Below, one piece after another: positions 1 to 9,197 of a DNA stretch of 64,000 nucleotides; positions within the stretch are counted from its first letter, which is position 1; each line of letters begins with the position of its first letter. The notes under the pieces were generated by a model. The model did no database searches, was not told the DNA's origin, and saw only the letters and a program-made list of their open reading frames with translations. The stretch comes from JACVRM01 sp963809765 (GTDB lineage: Bacteria; Actinomycetota; Thermoleophilia; Gaiellales; Gaiellaceae). Position numbers and translations under genes: made by a program. The stretch lies in NCBI GenBank assembly GCA_963809765.1, contig CAWEKT010000003.1, forward strand, positions 372,001 through 436,000. The letters run 5' to 3'.

Positions 1-264
1 CAGCGTGGTGAACCCGACCAGGTCGGCGAAGAGCACGGTCACGAGCCGCCGTTCGGCGACGATCTCCGGCGCAGGCGGCGCGACCGGTTTCGCGCTCGCC
101 GGCGCGGAAGCGGTGAGCGGCGCCCCGCAGTCGCCGCAGAACTTGCTGGCCGGCGGATTGGCCGCTCCGCACGCCGGACAGCCGGCTTCGAGCCCGCTGC
201 CGCACTCGCCGCAGAAGCGCTTGCCGGCGGGATTCTCCGCACCGCAGCTCGTGCAGGCCGTCAC
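1..264 (-). CDS. Double zinc-ribbon class III nucleotide cyclase (N-terminal part)
   Basis: The 88 visible residues begin at a GTG and run off the window edge. Two zinc ribbons come first (CTSC at 4-7 with CGEC at 18-21; CPAC at 29-32 with CGDC at 43-46). A proline/alanine linker follows, then RRLVTVLFADLVGFTTL, the start of a class III adenylate/guanylate cyclase catalytic domain. Asp81 in FADLVGFT is the family's first metal-binding aspartate. In related actinobacterial proteins the cyclase is followed by AAA/TPR regions, but nothing beyond residue 88 is visible here. The product would be a cytoplasmic cAMP- or cGMP-forming sensor. Whether it is catalytically complete cannot be judged. Confidence 0.85.
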   Translation of the reverse strand, partial: MTACTSCGAENPAGKRFCGECGSGLEAGCPACGAANPPASKFCGDCGAPLTASAPASAKPVAPPAPEIVAERRLVTVLFADLVGFTTL

Positions 265-296
265 ACGGAGAGCGTAAAGCGCCGCGTCCGCGAGAG

Positions 297-1479
297 CTAG
301 CGGCGCCCAGCCGTCACGGCGTGCTCGACCGCCTCCTCGTGCTCCGGCTCCGGCCGCGCTGTTGGCCGCTTGAAGCCGCAGCGCCGCGAGGTGGCGCTCC
401 TTGAGGATCTCGAGCGTGTAGACCATCCAGACCGAGGCCGCCACGACGATCGAGAGCGCCGGCGATGGCGATCAGCGTGTTGCCGAGGTCCCAGATCCCG
501 TTCGGCCGCGGCGGGACGAAGCGGAGCAGGATCGCGTAGGCGGACAGCAGCGCCGCCCACGCGTGCAGGTACGCGGCCGTGCGCCGCTGCGAGAGGCCGA
601 TGCGCAGGAAGCGGTGGTAGAAGTGGTTCTGGTCGGCGCTCCACGGCGCCCGCCGGTACTTGAGGCGCTTGAGCACGACGAACGAGGTGTCGAGGATCGG
701 CACCGCCAGCACCAGCAGCGGCGCGGCGAGCGCGATCGTGGCCGCCGTCTTCATCACGCCCTCGACGGCCACGGCGGCGAGCACGAAGCCGAGCGCGAGC
801 GCCCCGGTGTCGCCCATGAAGATCCTGCGCCGGGTGGTAGTTGTGCCGCAGGAAGGCGAGGGTCGCGCCGCAGACGATCGCCGACAGCACGGCCGCGCTC
901 TCGCGGCCGAACGAGGCGCCGAGGATCGCGTACGAGCAGGCGGCGATCGCGACGATGCCCGCCGCCAGCCCGTCCATCCCGTCGATCAGGTTGACGAGAT
1001 TCGCGACGGCGACGATCCAGAAGATCGTCAGCACGTACGCCACCCAGCCGAGGTCGTGGTCGCCGATCAGCGGCAGCGTCACGCGGTCGAACGTGACGTC
1101 GTAGCCGAAGACCGGGATGAACGAGGCGAGGACGAGCCCGAGCATCTTGACGCTCGGCTTCAGCCCGCGGATGTCGTCGACGAGCCCGATCGCGGCGACG
1201 AGCAGCGTGCCGATGAGGATGCCGAGGTACGGCCCGCTCAGGTCGACCCAGATGAGCCGCCGGCACGGTGAAGCCCGCGACGATCGCGAGCCCGCCGATG
1301 CGCGGCACCGCGCCCTTGTGCACGCGCGGCCGGTCGTCGCCCTCGTCGACACCGCCGATCCGCGGCGCGAGCCGCGCGACAAGCGGGGTCGCCAGGAGGA
1401 CGATCGCGGCGGCGAGCAGGAACGCGGGCACCGCCGGGCTGTCCAGGACCAGGGCGCGAAGCGACTCCTGGAAGGACAT
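297..1479 (-). CDS. wecA: WecA/MraY-like undecaprenyl-phosphate glycosyl-1-phosphate transferase, frameshifted in this sequence
   Basis: This is a polytopic membrane enzyme of the glycosyltransferase-4 family, which links a sugar-1-phosphate to undecaprenyl phosphate to start surface-polymer synthesis. Visible hallmarks are VHKGAVPRIGG near the N-terminus, GLVDDIRGLKPSVK, and the strongly conserved NLVNLIDGMDGLAAG loop that binds metal and substrate. The later MGDTGALALGF motif is also typical. The reading frame breaks near 1260, 825 and 450, and perhaps once more near 385, although the protein reads continuously when the frames are joined. The C-terminus is acidic. It is divergent from the sugar-dehydrogenase gene, with about 65 nt between starts, consistent with a shared surface-polysaccharide role. 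Confidence 0.85.
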
Positions 1480-1485
1480 GCGCCG

Positions 1486-1491
1486 TGTATA
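1486..1491 (-). promoter_or_regulatory. -10-like box (TATACA) next to the wecA start
   Basis: On the minus strand TGCTATACA lies with only 6 nt between TATACA and the ATG at 1479. This would make the transcript essentially leaderless. No convincing -35 is visible. Confidence 0.35.
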
Positions 1492-1529
1492 GCACTCTGA
1501 CCGGCGGCGGAGCCGTCACGGTGCTCGGC

Positions 1530-1535
1530 TACCAT
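1530..1535 (+). promoter_or_regulatory. -10-like box (TACCAT) next to the dehydrogenase start
   Basis: TACCAT is followed by 8 nt and then the ATG at 1544. It fits the TANNNT-short-gap pattern seen before many genes in this window, implying a leaderless transcript. Confidence 0.4.
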
Positions 1536-1543
1536 CGCCCGCC

Positions 1544-2860
1544 ATGACGGAAGCGCTCTCCGCGACCTCCGCCTTCGACGACCGCATCGCCACCCGCGAG
1601 GCCAGGATCGGCATCGTCGGGCTGGGCTACGCGGGCCTGCCGCTCGCGATGGCGTTCGCCGAGGCCGGGTTCGAGGTCACCGGCATCGACCTGAACGCCG
1701 AGCGAGTGCGCGCGATCCAGGAGCGGCGCTCGTACCTCGTCGACGTCCCCGAGGAGCGCTACGAGGCCGCTCGAAGGCCGCCTGCACGCGACGACGGACT
1801 ACGCCGCCGTCGCCGAGCTCGACGCGCTCACCATCTGCGTGCCGACGCCGCTCTCGAAGACGCGCTCGCCCGACCTCTCCTACATCGTCTCCGCGGCCGA
1901 GTCGGTCGCCGCGAACATGCCGCCCGGGCCAGCTGGTCATCCTGCAGTCGACGACCTACCCGGGAACCACCGAGGAGATCGTGCTGCCGATCCTCGAGCG
2001 CACGGGCGGCGAGGTCGGCTCGGACTTCTTCCTCGGCTACGCCCCCGAGCGCGTCGACCCGGGCAACCGCAACTGGAACATCCACAACACGCCGAAGCTC
2101 GTCGCCGGCGTCACGCCCGAGTGCCGTCGCCGCACCGAGCTCCTCTACCGGCAGATCGTCGACACGATCATCCCGTGCTCGAGCCCGATGGTCGCCGAGA
2201 CGGCCAAGCTCCACGAGAACACCTTCCGCGCCGTCAACATCGCGCTCGCCAACGAGCTCGCGCTCATGTGCGACCGGCTCGGGATCTCCGCCTGGGAGGT
2301 GATCGAGGCCGCGGCGACCAAGCCGTTCGCGTTCCTGCCGCACTACCCCGGCCCGGGCCTCGGCGGCGACTGCATCCCGATCGTGCCGCACTTCCTCGCC
2401 TGGCGGCTGCGCGAGTACGGCTACTCGGCCCAGCTGATCGAGGCGGCACACGAGGTCAACGCGCGCATGCCGATCTACGTCGTCCAGAAGATCGCCGACG
2501 CGCTCAACGAGGCGGGCCGGCCGATCAAGGGCTCGCGCATCCTGCTGCTCGGCATGGCGTACAAGCCGGACGTGCACGACACGCGCGAGTCGCCGAGCCT
2601 CGAGGTCATGCGCCAGCTGCGTGCAGCGCGGCGGCGACGTCGTCTACTGCGACCCGTGGGTCGAGAGCGTCGAGCTCGACGGGCGCGAGCACACGGACGC
2701 TGCGCGTGGTCGCCGGGAAACCGTCGAGGCGGCCGACTGCGTCGTCGTGCTGACCGCACACGGCGAGTTCGTGCGCGAGCCGCACTGGGACCAGGCGCAG
2801 CTGATCGTCGACACCCGCAACGTCGTCCCGCTCGAGACGGCGCACGTCACCCGCATCTAG
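1544..2860 (+). CDS. Nucleotide-sugar (UDP-HexNAc type) 6-dehydrogenase, frameshifted in this sequence
   Basis: This is an NAD-dependent enzyme oxidising a UDP-sugar to its uronic acid. The N-terminal Rossmann motif is IGIVGLGYAGLPLA, the form usual in the WbpA/TviB/WecC group. The central AKLHENTFRAVNIALANE helix and the catalytic-cysteine motif PGPGLGGDCIPIVP also match that group more than UDP-glucose dehydrogenase. The C-terminal domain carries GMAYKPDVHDTRESPS. The frame breaks near 1770, near 1930 (an extra C in a GGGC context) and near 2620, and possibly near 2695. Joined, it gives about 435 residues, the normal family length. It heads the forward sugar gene run. The exact substrate cannot be told. 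Confidence 0.85.
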
Positions 2861-2872
2861 CCGGAGCGGCCG

Positions 2873-3725
2873 GTGCAGCTGATCCTCGGCGCGGGCTACC
2901 TCGGCGCCAAGGTTGCGGAGCTCGCCCTGGCCCGCGGGGACGACGTGGTGCTCGCGGACAACTGGTACGCGACGGAGCGCGACCAGCTCGCAGGTCTCGA
3001 GGCACGCGGCGCCCGCGTCGTCACCGCGGACATCCGCAGCGCCGACGACCTCGACGCGCTGCTTCGCCGAGCGGCCCGCCCGCGTGCACCTGCTCGCCGC
3101 CCAGGCCTCGCGGCCGGTCTCCGAGCGCGAGCCCGACTACACGGAGGAGACGAACGTGACCGGCGTGCGCCGCGTGGCCGAGGCGGCCGCGCGGGCGGGC
3201 GGCGTGCCGCTCGCCTTCGGGAGCTCGCTGCACGTCTACGGATCGGCCCTCTCCGGCCGGGTGACGGCGTCGCACCCCTACGGCCCGCAGGGTGACCTCG
3301 CTCACCTGACCAAGATCGCAGGCGAGCTCGTGCTCGACCTGCTCGCCCGGCGCCACGGCTTCGAGCTCGGCGTCTTCCGGCTCGGCATTCTCTACGGGCC
3401 CAGCCCGGTCGAGCACGACCGACCCGACTCGCAGACCGTGGTCGACAAGTTCCGCCGTCTCGCCGCCGCGGGCGAGGCACTGCCGCTCGACGACGGCGGC
3501 GCAGCCACCATCGGCGTGGCGCACGTGGAGGATGCGGCCCGGATCCTGCTCGAGTCGCCGCTGGCCGGGGCGGTGAACGTCGCCGCCGAGACCGCCACGG
3601 TCGCCCAGGTGGCCGCACTCGCGCGCGGCGAGCAGTCGGGCTCTGCCCCCGCCTGGTCGGTCGAGTCGCCGTTCGCCTACGCCCACCGCCTCGCCGACTA
3701 CCTCGCGGCACCCGTCCCGGCGTGA
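2873..3725 (+). CDS. NAD-dependent sugar epimerase/dehydratase, frameshifted in this sequence
   Basis: This is an extended short-chain dehydrogenase-like protein. It starts at a GTG with a GAGYLGAKVAE dinucleotide-binding loop at the very N-terminus. The frame breaks once near 3065, after the DIRSADDLDALL segment. The second part reads through HLLAAQASRP, FGSSLHVYGSA and LTKIAGELV. The usual YxxxK is not obvious: the expected region reads HPYGPQGDLAHLTK, so the catalytic pair may be altered. It sits 12 nt after the dehydrogenase gene, and its stop overlaps the next start (GTGA at 3722-3725), so the genes are almost certainly one operon. The product sugar is unknown. Confidence 0.7.
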
Positions 3726-4593
3726 AGCTCCTCGTCACCGGCGCCACCGGCTTTCTCGGCTCCCGCGCCGTCGGGGTGCTCGGCGAGCACCACGAGGTCG
3801 TCGCCGTCGCACGGCCGGGTGGGCGCGAGCGGGCGCTGGCCGGAGACGTCATCCGCGCGGACGCGGGCGACCGAGCGACGCGCGAGCTCGTCCGCGGCTG
3901 TGACGCCGTCATCCACTTCGCCGGCGTACCCGATCCGGCGGGGGCAGCTGCGGACCCGGCCCGCGCAGTGCGGGAGAACGCCGGCACGACTCTGAATCTG
4001 CTCGAGGCGTGTGCCGAGCACGGCGCCGGGCTCGTCTACCCGTCCACCGTGCGCACAGCCGTGCACCCGCCCCCCGACGAGTACGCGCTCTCGAAGCGGC
4101 TCGGCGAGCTGGTCTGCGAGCTCCACCGCGCGCCGGCGACCGTCGTCCGGCTGACGTCGGTGTTCGGCCCTGGGCAGGTCGCCTGGGAGGGCGCGACCGG
4201 CGCGATCGCCGCCTTCGCCGGCGCGCGCTCGACGGCGAGCCGATCGTGATCCCGGGCGACCCCGACCGCACCCGCGACTTCGTCTACGTCGACGACGTCA
4301 TCGCCACGGTCGAGCAGATCGTGGCCGAAGGTCGCTGGAACGAGACGATCACGCTGGCGAGCGGGATCTCCACCCCGCTGCGCCGGGCCGCCGAGCTGGT
4401 GGTCGAGGCGGCCGGCTCCGGCTCCGCGATCGAGACTCCCGGAGGGAACCTGCCGCCGGGCGAGAACGACAGTTACCGGGCCGACGGGGCGGCGTCGTTA
4501 CCGTTCCGCTCGCGCCCGCTCGAAGAGGCGATCCCCGCGTATGTCGACTGGCTCCGCCGCCATCCCGCTGCTCAAGGCCGCACCCGAGCCTGA
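3722..4593 (+). CDS. NAD-dependent epimerase/dehydratase family protein, frameshifted in this sequence
   Basis: This is a second extended SDR protein. It opens with LLVTGATGFLGSRAV, the classic TGxxGxxG nucleotide-binding loop. DAVIHFAGVPDP, the YPSTVRTAV strand and YALSKRLGELV (a complete YxxxK) follow, so the catalytic Tyr/Lys are retained. The frame breaks near 4228, just before GEPIVIPGDPDRTRDFVYVDD, the usual substrate-domain motif. It overlaps the preceding epimerase by 4 nt. Its 3' end overlaps the first 53 nt of the next reading frame, so the start of the fusion gene may lie further downstream. It is likely a UDP- or dTDP-sugar 4-epimerase or dehydratase. Confidence 0.78.
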
Positions 4594-6601
4594 CCAGCTC
4601 ACCGAGCGCCTCGAGGGCGGCCCCTGGCGCGGGCTCGAGCTGGCGCTCTTCGGCCGCCACGTCGGCTCGGACGAGGCGGTGGCCGCAACGATCGAGGTTG
4701 TCCGAGCGCCTCACCGCTCGTGGCTCAGAGCCACAGAGTCGAACGAGCCGCGACTCGAGTCCTTTGCATGGCTCGTCGAAGCGCCGGTCTCGTGGCCCAG
4801 CGGCGCGTTCGTGCGGGTCGACCGGCTCGACGACGAGGCGCGCGCCGGGATCGAGCGCTCCGCGGAGATCGCGCAGGCGCTCGGCTCGCCCGTTCTGACC
4901 GTGCACCTCTTCGCGCCGATGGCGCCGGACGAGTACGCGGCGGGCGGCGCGGTCGACGACGAAGCTGTCGAGCACTTCCTGCGCGCCTACGCCGACGCCT
5001 GCACCTCCCGCGGGATCACGCCGTGCATCGAGAACGTGCCGCCGATCCTGCGCATGCGCACGGGCGGCGTCTTCCTCTCCCCCATCGGCGGCCACTGGCG
5101 CGACCTGCTCGCCTGGCGAGAGCGCATCCCCGAGCTCCGCTTCACTCTCGACACGTCGCACGCCGCCCTCTTCCGCAACTTCGCGGAGGCGTACGGCTCG
5201 CTGTTCGGCGTCCGCGACCCGACCGAGCTGGCTCTCGACCGCTACGTCGAGGAGCTCGGACCGCACACGAGCGTGGCGCACATCTCCGATGCGCACGGTC
5301 TGCTCGGCGAGGGTCTCCCGTACGGCAGCGGGGAGCTCGACCTCGACCCCGTCGTCGCGCGGCTCGCCGGCACGGTTCCGTACCTGGTCGCCGAGATCAA
5401 CGAGCCCGACCCCGCCCGCTCGCCCGCGATGAAGTCGGCGTACCACGCGATCGAGCGTGCGCTGGCCGTGCCGACGCCCGCGGCGCCCCGCCCCGCGCGC
5501 CGCCTTCCGCCCGACACGTTCGACTGGCAGGCCGTGCTGGCGCGCCGGGATCCGGTTCCCTCGGTGCTCGAGCTGCAGGAGCTCTTCGGCGGCCGCCGTG
5601 TCCTGGTCACCGGCGGCGCCGGCTCGATCGGCCGGGCGCTCTGCTCGTTCCTGCTCGGGTTCCGCCCCGACCGGGTCACCGTCCTCGACACGAACGAGGC
5701 GGCGCTCACCGCCGACCGCCGTGCACGCGACGGCGCCGCGCTCGCCCTCATGCGCCACGTGCTCTGCGACGTCAGGGACGGCGGCCGCGTCGAGCGCGAG
5801 CTCGCCGCGGCGCGGCCCGACCTCGTCTTCCACCTTGCCGCCTACAAGCACGTGGACTGGGCCGAGAGCTTCCCGGAGGAGTTCGTCGACACGAACCTGA
5901 TCGGGAGCTGGAACGTCCTGCGCGCGGCCGACGCCGCCGGCGTGGACACGGTGGTCGTCGCGTCCACGGACAAGGCAGCGCTCGCCGCCAGCTTCTACGG
6001 GCGCACGAAGCGCTTCATGGAGCAGCTGGTCGCCTACTCGGCGCGGCGGGCGGGCGCCAGCCGCAGCGCCGTGCGGTTCGTCAACGTCCTCGGGTCGGCG
6101 GGCAGCGCATCGGAGCTCTTCCTGCGCCAGACGCGGGGCGGCGTGCCGCTGACGGTGACGGACACCGGGATGCTCCGCTACTGGATCACGATGTCGCACG
6201 CCGCCTGCCTGGGCGCGCATGCGGCCCTGCTGGCACGGCAGGGCGTCGCGCTGTCGGCCCCGTCCGACGCGGTCGTCCTCACCGTCGGCGAGCTCGCGCA
6301 GCGCATCTGGCGCGAGGCCGGCGGCGACGGCGAGGCGCAGATCGACCTGCTCGGCATCCGCCCCGGCGAGACGCTCAGCGAGGTGCTGACCGGCCCGGGC
6401 GAGGAGCTCGCGGAGCCGGTGTACCAGGGGATCGCACCCATCGCGGGCTCACTGCCCACGGCGGCGCCGGCCTGGGTGGTCGAGCGGCTGCCGGCGCGCG
6501 GCACCCGCGAGGAGGAGCGCGCCGTCTGGCTCGAGGCGCTGAGCCGTCCGGGGTTGCTCGCGCCAGCGCCCGGCGGGCGCGACCCGAGCCGCTCCGTCTA
6601 G
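4541..6601 (+). CDS. Fusion protein: xylose-isomerase-like TIM barrel + CapD/FlaA1-like nucleotide-sugar dehydratase
   Basis: The 686-residue frame is uninterrupted. Residues about 20-315 look like a sugar-phosphate isomerase/AP-endonuclease-2 TIM barrel. Plausible metal ligands are in CIENVPP (about 162), FTLDTSHAA, SVAHISDAHG and VAEINEPD. A Pro/Ala linker with PTPAAPRPARRLPP follows. Residues about 350-680 are a CapD/FlaA1-type SDR: VTGGAGSIG (about 353), HLAAYKHVDWAE, STDKA (about 474), FVNVLGSAGS, GMLRYWITMS and LGIRPGETLSEVL. The catalytic site reads YGRTK, a full YxxxK, whereas FlaA1 relatives usually have Met in place of Tyr. It is the last gene of the surface-sugar run. The fusion suggests two consecutive steps on one sugar, but the chemistry is inference. 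Confidence 0.8.
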   Translation: MSTGSAAIPLLKAAPEPDQLTERLEGGPWRGLELALFGRHVGSDEAVAATIEVVRAPHRSWLRATESNEPRLESFAWLVEAPVSWPSGAFVRVDRLDDEARAGIERSAEIAQALGSPVLTVHLFAPMAPDEYAAGGAVDDEAVEHFLRAYADACTSRGITPCIENVPPILRMRTGGVFLSPIGGHWRDLLAWRERIPELRFTLDTSHAALFRNFAEAYGSLFGVRDPTELALDRYVEELGPHTSVAHISDAHGLLGEGLPYGSGELDLDPVVARLAGTVPYLVAEINEPDPARSPAMKSAYHAIERALAVPTPAAPRPARRLPPDTFDWQAVLARRDPVPSVLELQELFGGRRVLVTGGAGSIGRALCSFLLGFRPDRVTVLDTNEAALTADRRARDGAALALMRHVLCDVRDGGRVERELAAARPDLVFHLAAYKHVDWAESFPEEFVDTNLIGSWNVLRAADAAGVDTVVVASTDKAALAASFYGRTKRFMEQLVAYSARRAGASRSAVRFVNVLGSAGSASELFLRQTRGGVPLTVTDTGMLRYWITMSHAACLGAHAALLARQGVALSAPSDAVVLTVGELAQRIWREAGGDGEAQIDLLGIRPGETLSEVLTGPGEELAEPVYQGIAPIAGSLPTAAPAWVVERLPARGTREEERAVWLEALSRPGLLAPAPGGRDPSRSV

Positions 6602-6608
6602 CGACGTC

Positions 6609-7253
6609 CTACTTCGTGCCGTAGAGCCGGTCGCCGGCGTCGCCGAGGCCGGGCACGATGAAGCCGCGCTCGTTCAGGCCGCGGTCGACGGCGGCGCAGA
6701 CGATGTGGACGTCCGGATGCTCGGAGTGGACGCGCTCGATCCCCGGCGGCGCCGCGACCAGGCAGACCAGCGTGACCGAGCGCGCGCCGGCGTTCTTCAC
6801 CGTCTCGATCGCGGCGACGCTCGAGTTTCCCGTCGCGAGCATGGGATCGAGCACGATCGCGTCCCGCTCCTCGAGATCCTCGGGCAGCTTCACGTAGTAC
6901 TCGACGGGCTGCAGGGTCTCCTCGTCGCGATAGAGGCCGATGAAACCGACGCGGGCGCTCGAGATCAGCGACAGCACGCCGTCGAGCATGCCCACGCCCG
7001 CGCGCAGGACCGGGCAGACGGCCACCTTCTTCCCGGAGATCCGCTCCGCCTGCATGCGCTCGAGCGGGGTCTCGATCTCCACGGGCTCGGTCGGGAAGTC
7101 CTTCGTGGCCTCGTAGGTCAGGAGCAGCGTGAGCTCGTTGACCAGCTTGCGGAAGTGGACGGTCGGCGTGGACGCGTCACGCAGGTACGACAGCTTGTGC
7201 TGGACGAGCGGGTGGGCGACCTGAGTGACGCGCGCGGTGGCCACGGCGCTCAT
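6609..7253 (-). CDS. upp: Uracil phosphoribosyltransferase
   Basis: This cytoplasmic pyrimidine-salvage enzyme makes UMP from uracil and PRPP. The 214-residue product is normal length. It has HPLVQHKLSYLRD at the N-terminus, the KKVAVCPVLRAGVGML segment, the PRPP-binding loop VLDPMLATGNS, and the C-terminal GFIVPGLGDAGDRLYGTK that binds uracil. Its ATG overlaps the stop of glyA (ATGA, 7250-7253), so it is the last gene of the housekeeping operon and is likely translationally coupled. It converges on the sugar operon, with 7 nt between the two stops. Confidence 0.96.
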   Translation of the reverse strand: MSAVATARVTQVAHPLVQHKLSYLRDASTPTVHFRKLVNELTLLLTYEATKDFPTEPVEIETPLERMQAERISGKKVAVCPVLRAGVGMLDGVLSLISSARVGFIGLYRDEETLQPVEYYVKLPEDLEERDAIVLDPMLATGNSSVAAIETVKNAGARSVTLVCLVAAPPGIERVHSEHPDVHIVCAAVDRGLNERGFIVPGLGDAGDRLYGTK

Positions 7254-8542
7254 GACACGTACGTGGTGAAGCCGCGGAAGCCGGGGTAGAGCGGGCGCCG
7301 CTCGCACAGGGCCTCGGCGGCGGCCGCGAGCGCCCGCAGGTCGGCGCCCTCCGCCAGCGCCTCGACGATGATGCGGCCGACCTCCCGGAAGTCGTCCTCG
7401 TCGAAGCCGCGCATGGTGGCCGCGGGCGTGCCGATGCGAACGCCCGACGCGACGGTCGGAGGCCGCTCGTCGAAGGGGACCGTGTTCCGGTTGACGGTCA
7501 GCTTCACCTCGGCAAGCCGTTCCTCGGCGTCCTTGCCCGTCCAGTCGGTCGAGCGGAGGTCGAGCTGGAGCAGGTGCGTGTCGGTGCCGCCCGTGAGCAC
7601 GTCGAGCCCGCCTTCCTGCAGGCGGTCCGAGAGCGCATCGGCGTTCGCGCGCACCTGCCGCTGGTAGTCGCGGAACGGCTCGGTCATCGCGACGGCGAAG
7701 CAGGTCGCCTTCGCCGCGATCGTGTGCTGCAGCGGGCCGCCCTGCATCCCAGGGAAGACGGCGCGGTCGACGGCGGTCGCGTGCTCCTGCTTGCAGAGGA
7801 TGAAGCCGGCGCGGGGGCCCGAGAGCGTCTTGTGCGTCGTCGAGGTGACGAAGTCGCAGTGCGGGACGGGCGACGGGTGCAGGCCCGCGGCGACGAGCCC
7901 CGCGAAGTGCGCCATGTCGCACAGGAGCAGCGCGCCCACGTCGTCGGCGATCTCCCTGAAGCGGTCTGCCTCGACGACCCGCGGATACGCGGAGCCGCCG
8001 CAGACGATCAGCTTCGGCCGCACCTCGCGGGCGATGCGCAGCACCTCCTCGTAGTCGACGAGGTTCGTCTCGCGCGAGACGCCGTAGTGCACGACGTTGT
8101 AGAGGCGGCCCGAAAAGTTGACCTTGAGCCCGTGCGTGAGGTGGCCGCCGTGCGCGAGCTCGAGCGACAGCAGCGTGTCGCCCGGCTGCATGCACGCCAT
8201 GTAGACGGCCATGTTCGTCTGGGCGCCCGCGTGCGGCTGCACGTTCGCGTGCTCGGCCCCGAATAGCTCCTTCGCCCGGTCGATCGCCAGCTGCTCGATC
8301 TCGTCGACCACCTCGCAGCCGCCGTAGTAGCGCTTGGCGGGATAGCCCTCGGCGTACTTGTTCGTCGGCACGCTGCCGACCGCCTCGAGCACGGCCGGCC
8401 AGGTGAAGTTCTCGGAGGCGATCAGCTCGATGCCGTCACGTTGCCGGTCGAGCTCGCGAGTGAGCAGATCGGCGATCTCGGGGTCGATCTCCGCGAGCCC
8501 CGCCGTGCGGAGGTGTTGGAGCGTCTGCTGTCCGACCGCCAC
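7250..8542 (-). CDS. glyA: Serine hydroxymethyltransferase
   Basis: This is the PLP enzyme that converts serine plus tetrahydrofolate to glycine and methylene-THF. The protein of 430 residues carries IELIASENFTWPAVLEA, YPAKRYYGGCEVVDEIE, FGAEHANVQPHAGAQTN, and the PLP-lysine motif VTSTTHKTLSGPRAG. I chose the GTG at 8542 because a -10-like TATGCT lies 8 nt before it and the first helix begins directly after. The longer upstream reading has a non-homologous arginine-rich extension. It lies just 37 nt after sua5 and overlaps upp. Confidence 0.95.
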   Translation of the reverse strand: MAVGQQTLQHLRTAGLAEIDPEIADLLTRELDRQRDGIELIASENFTWPAVLEAVGSVPTNKYAEGYPAKRYYGGCEVVDEIEQLAIDRAKELFGAEHANVQPHAGAQTNMAVYMACMQPGDTLLSLELAHGGHLTHGLKVNFSGRLYNVVHYGVSRETNLVDYEEVLRIAREVRPKLIVCGGSAYPRVVEADRFREIADDVGALLLCDMAHFAGLVAAGLHPSPVPHCDFVTSTTHKTLSGPRAGFILCKQEHATAVDRAVFPGMQGGPLQHTIAAKATCFAVAMTEPFRDYQRQVRANADALSDRLQEGGLDVLTGGTDTHLLQLDLRSTDWTGKDAEERLAEVKLTVNRNTVPFDERPPTVASGVRIGTPAATMRGFDEDDFREVGRIIVEALAEGADLRALAAAAEALCERRPLYPGFRGFTTYVS

Positions 8543-8550
8543 TGGCCCCG

Positions 8551-8556
8551 AGCATA
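8551..8556 (-). promoter_or_regulatory. -10-like box (TATGCT) next to the glyA start
   Basis: On the minus strand TATGCT ends 8 nt before the GTG at 8542. It suggests an internal, leaderless promoter for glyA-upp inside the longer operon. Confidence 0.4.
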
Positions 8557-8579
8557 CTGGCCGACGCGGCGTCCGGCGG

Positions 8580-9197
8580 TTACCGTCGCCCATCGGCTGG
8601 CTCGGCAAGCGCAGCACGAATCCGCGCCAGCGCCTCGGCACCGGCCGCGATCCCCTCGCGCAGGACTCGCGGCTCGCCGGTGACGTCGATCACGGTGGAG
8701 GCTGCCGGGCCGAGCTCGCCCTCGTCGACCGACAGGCAACGAGCGCGGATCTCCGGGGGCACGTCCTGAAGGCGGCGCGGATCCAGCCCGCTCGGAAGGT
8801 TCGCGCTCGTCGCGGCGATCGCGGCGACGCGGCCGAGTACGGCACCGAGCGCGCCGCGCGCCGCAGGCACGCGGATGCCGAGCGTCTCCGGTGAGCCGCC
8901 CGTGAGCCACGGCAGCCGCCGAGCCGGGTTGGCGACGACGAGCGTGTACGGCCCCGGCAAGAGCGCTTGCGCGATGCGCTCCTCGCGCTCCGTGAGCTCG
9001 GGAAGCACATCGCGTACGGCGTCGAGGTCGCGCGCGATCACGGAGGTCGGCTGCTCAGGACGGCGGCCCTTCAGCGCGTAGAGCCGAGCGACGGCCTCCT
9101 CCGTCGGCAGCGAGACGAGGCCGTAGACGGTGTCCGTCGGCAGCACGACCGGCTCGCCGCGCGCGAGGGCTGCGACGGCTTCGTCGACCGACGTCAC
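8580..9197 (-). CDS. tsaC: L-threonylcarbamoyladenylate synthase (Sua5/YrdC/TsaC family)
   Basis: This enzyme makes threonylcarbamoyl-AMP for the t6A modification of ANN-decoding tRNAs. The 205-residue protein is of the short YrdC type without the extra Sua5 C-terminal domain. Hallmarks are GEPVVLPTDTVYGL at the N-terminus, YALKGRRPEQPTSV, LLPGPYTLVV, LGIRVP and AATSANLPSG. The GTG start at 9197 overlaps the prmC stop (GTGA), as is usual for this prfA-prmC-sua5 arrangement. Confidence 0.93.
   Translation of the reverse strand: MTSVDEAVAALARGEPVVLPTDTVYGLVSLPTEEAVARLYALKGRRPEQPTSVIARDLDAVRDVLPELTEREERIAQALLPGPYTLVVANPARRLPWLTGGSPETLGIRVPAARGALGAVLGRVAAIAATSANLPSGLDPRRLQDVPPEIRARCLSVDEGELGPAASTVIDVTGEPRVLREGIAAGAEALARIRAALAEPADGRR

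Noticed and set aside
4349..6220. Long open frame antisense to the TIM-barrel/CapD fusion gene
   Set aside because: It has no recognisable motif and is rich in Arg/Glu/Val. It is the normal shadow frame of a GC-rich coding strand, whereas the sense frame has full family motifs.
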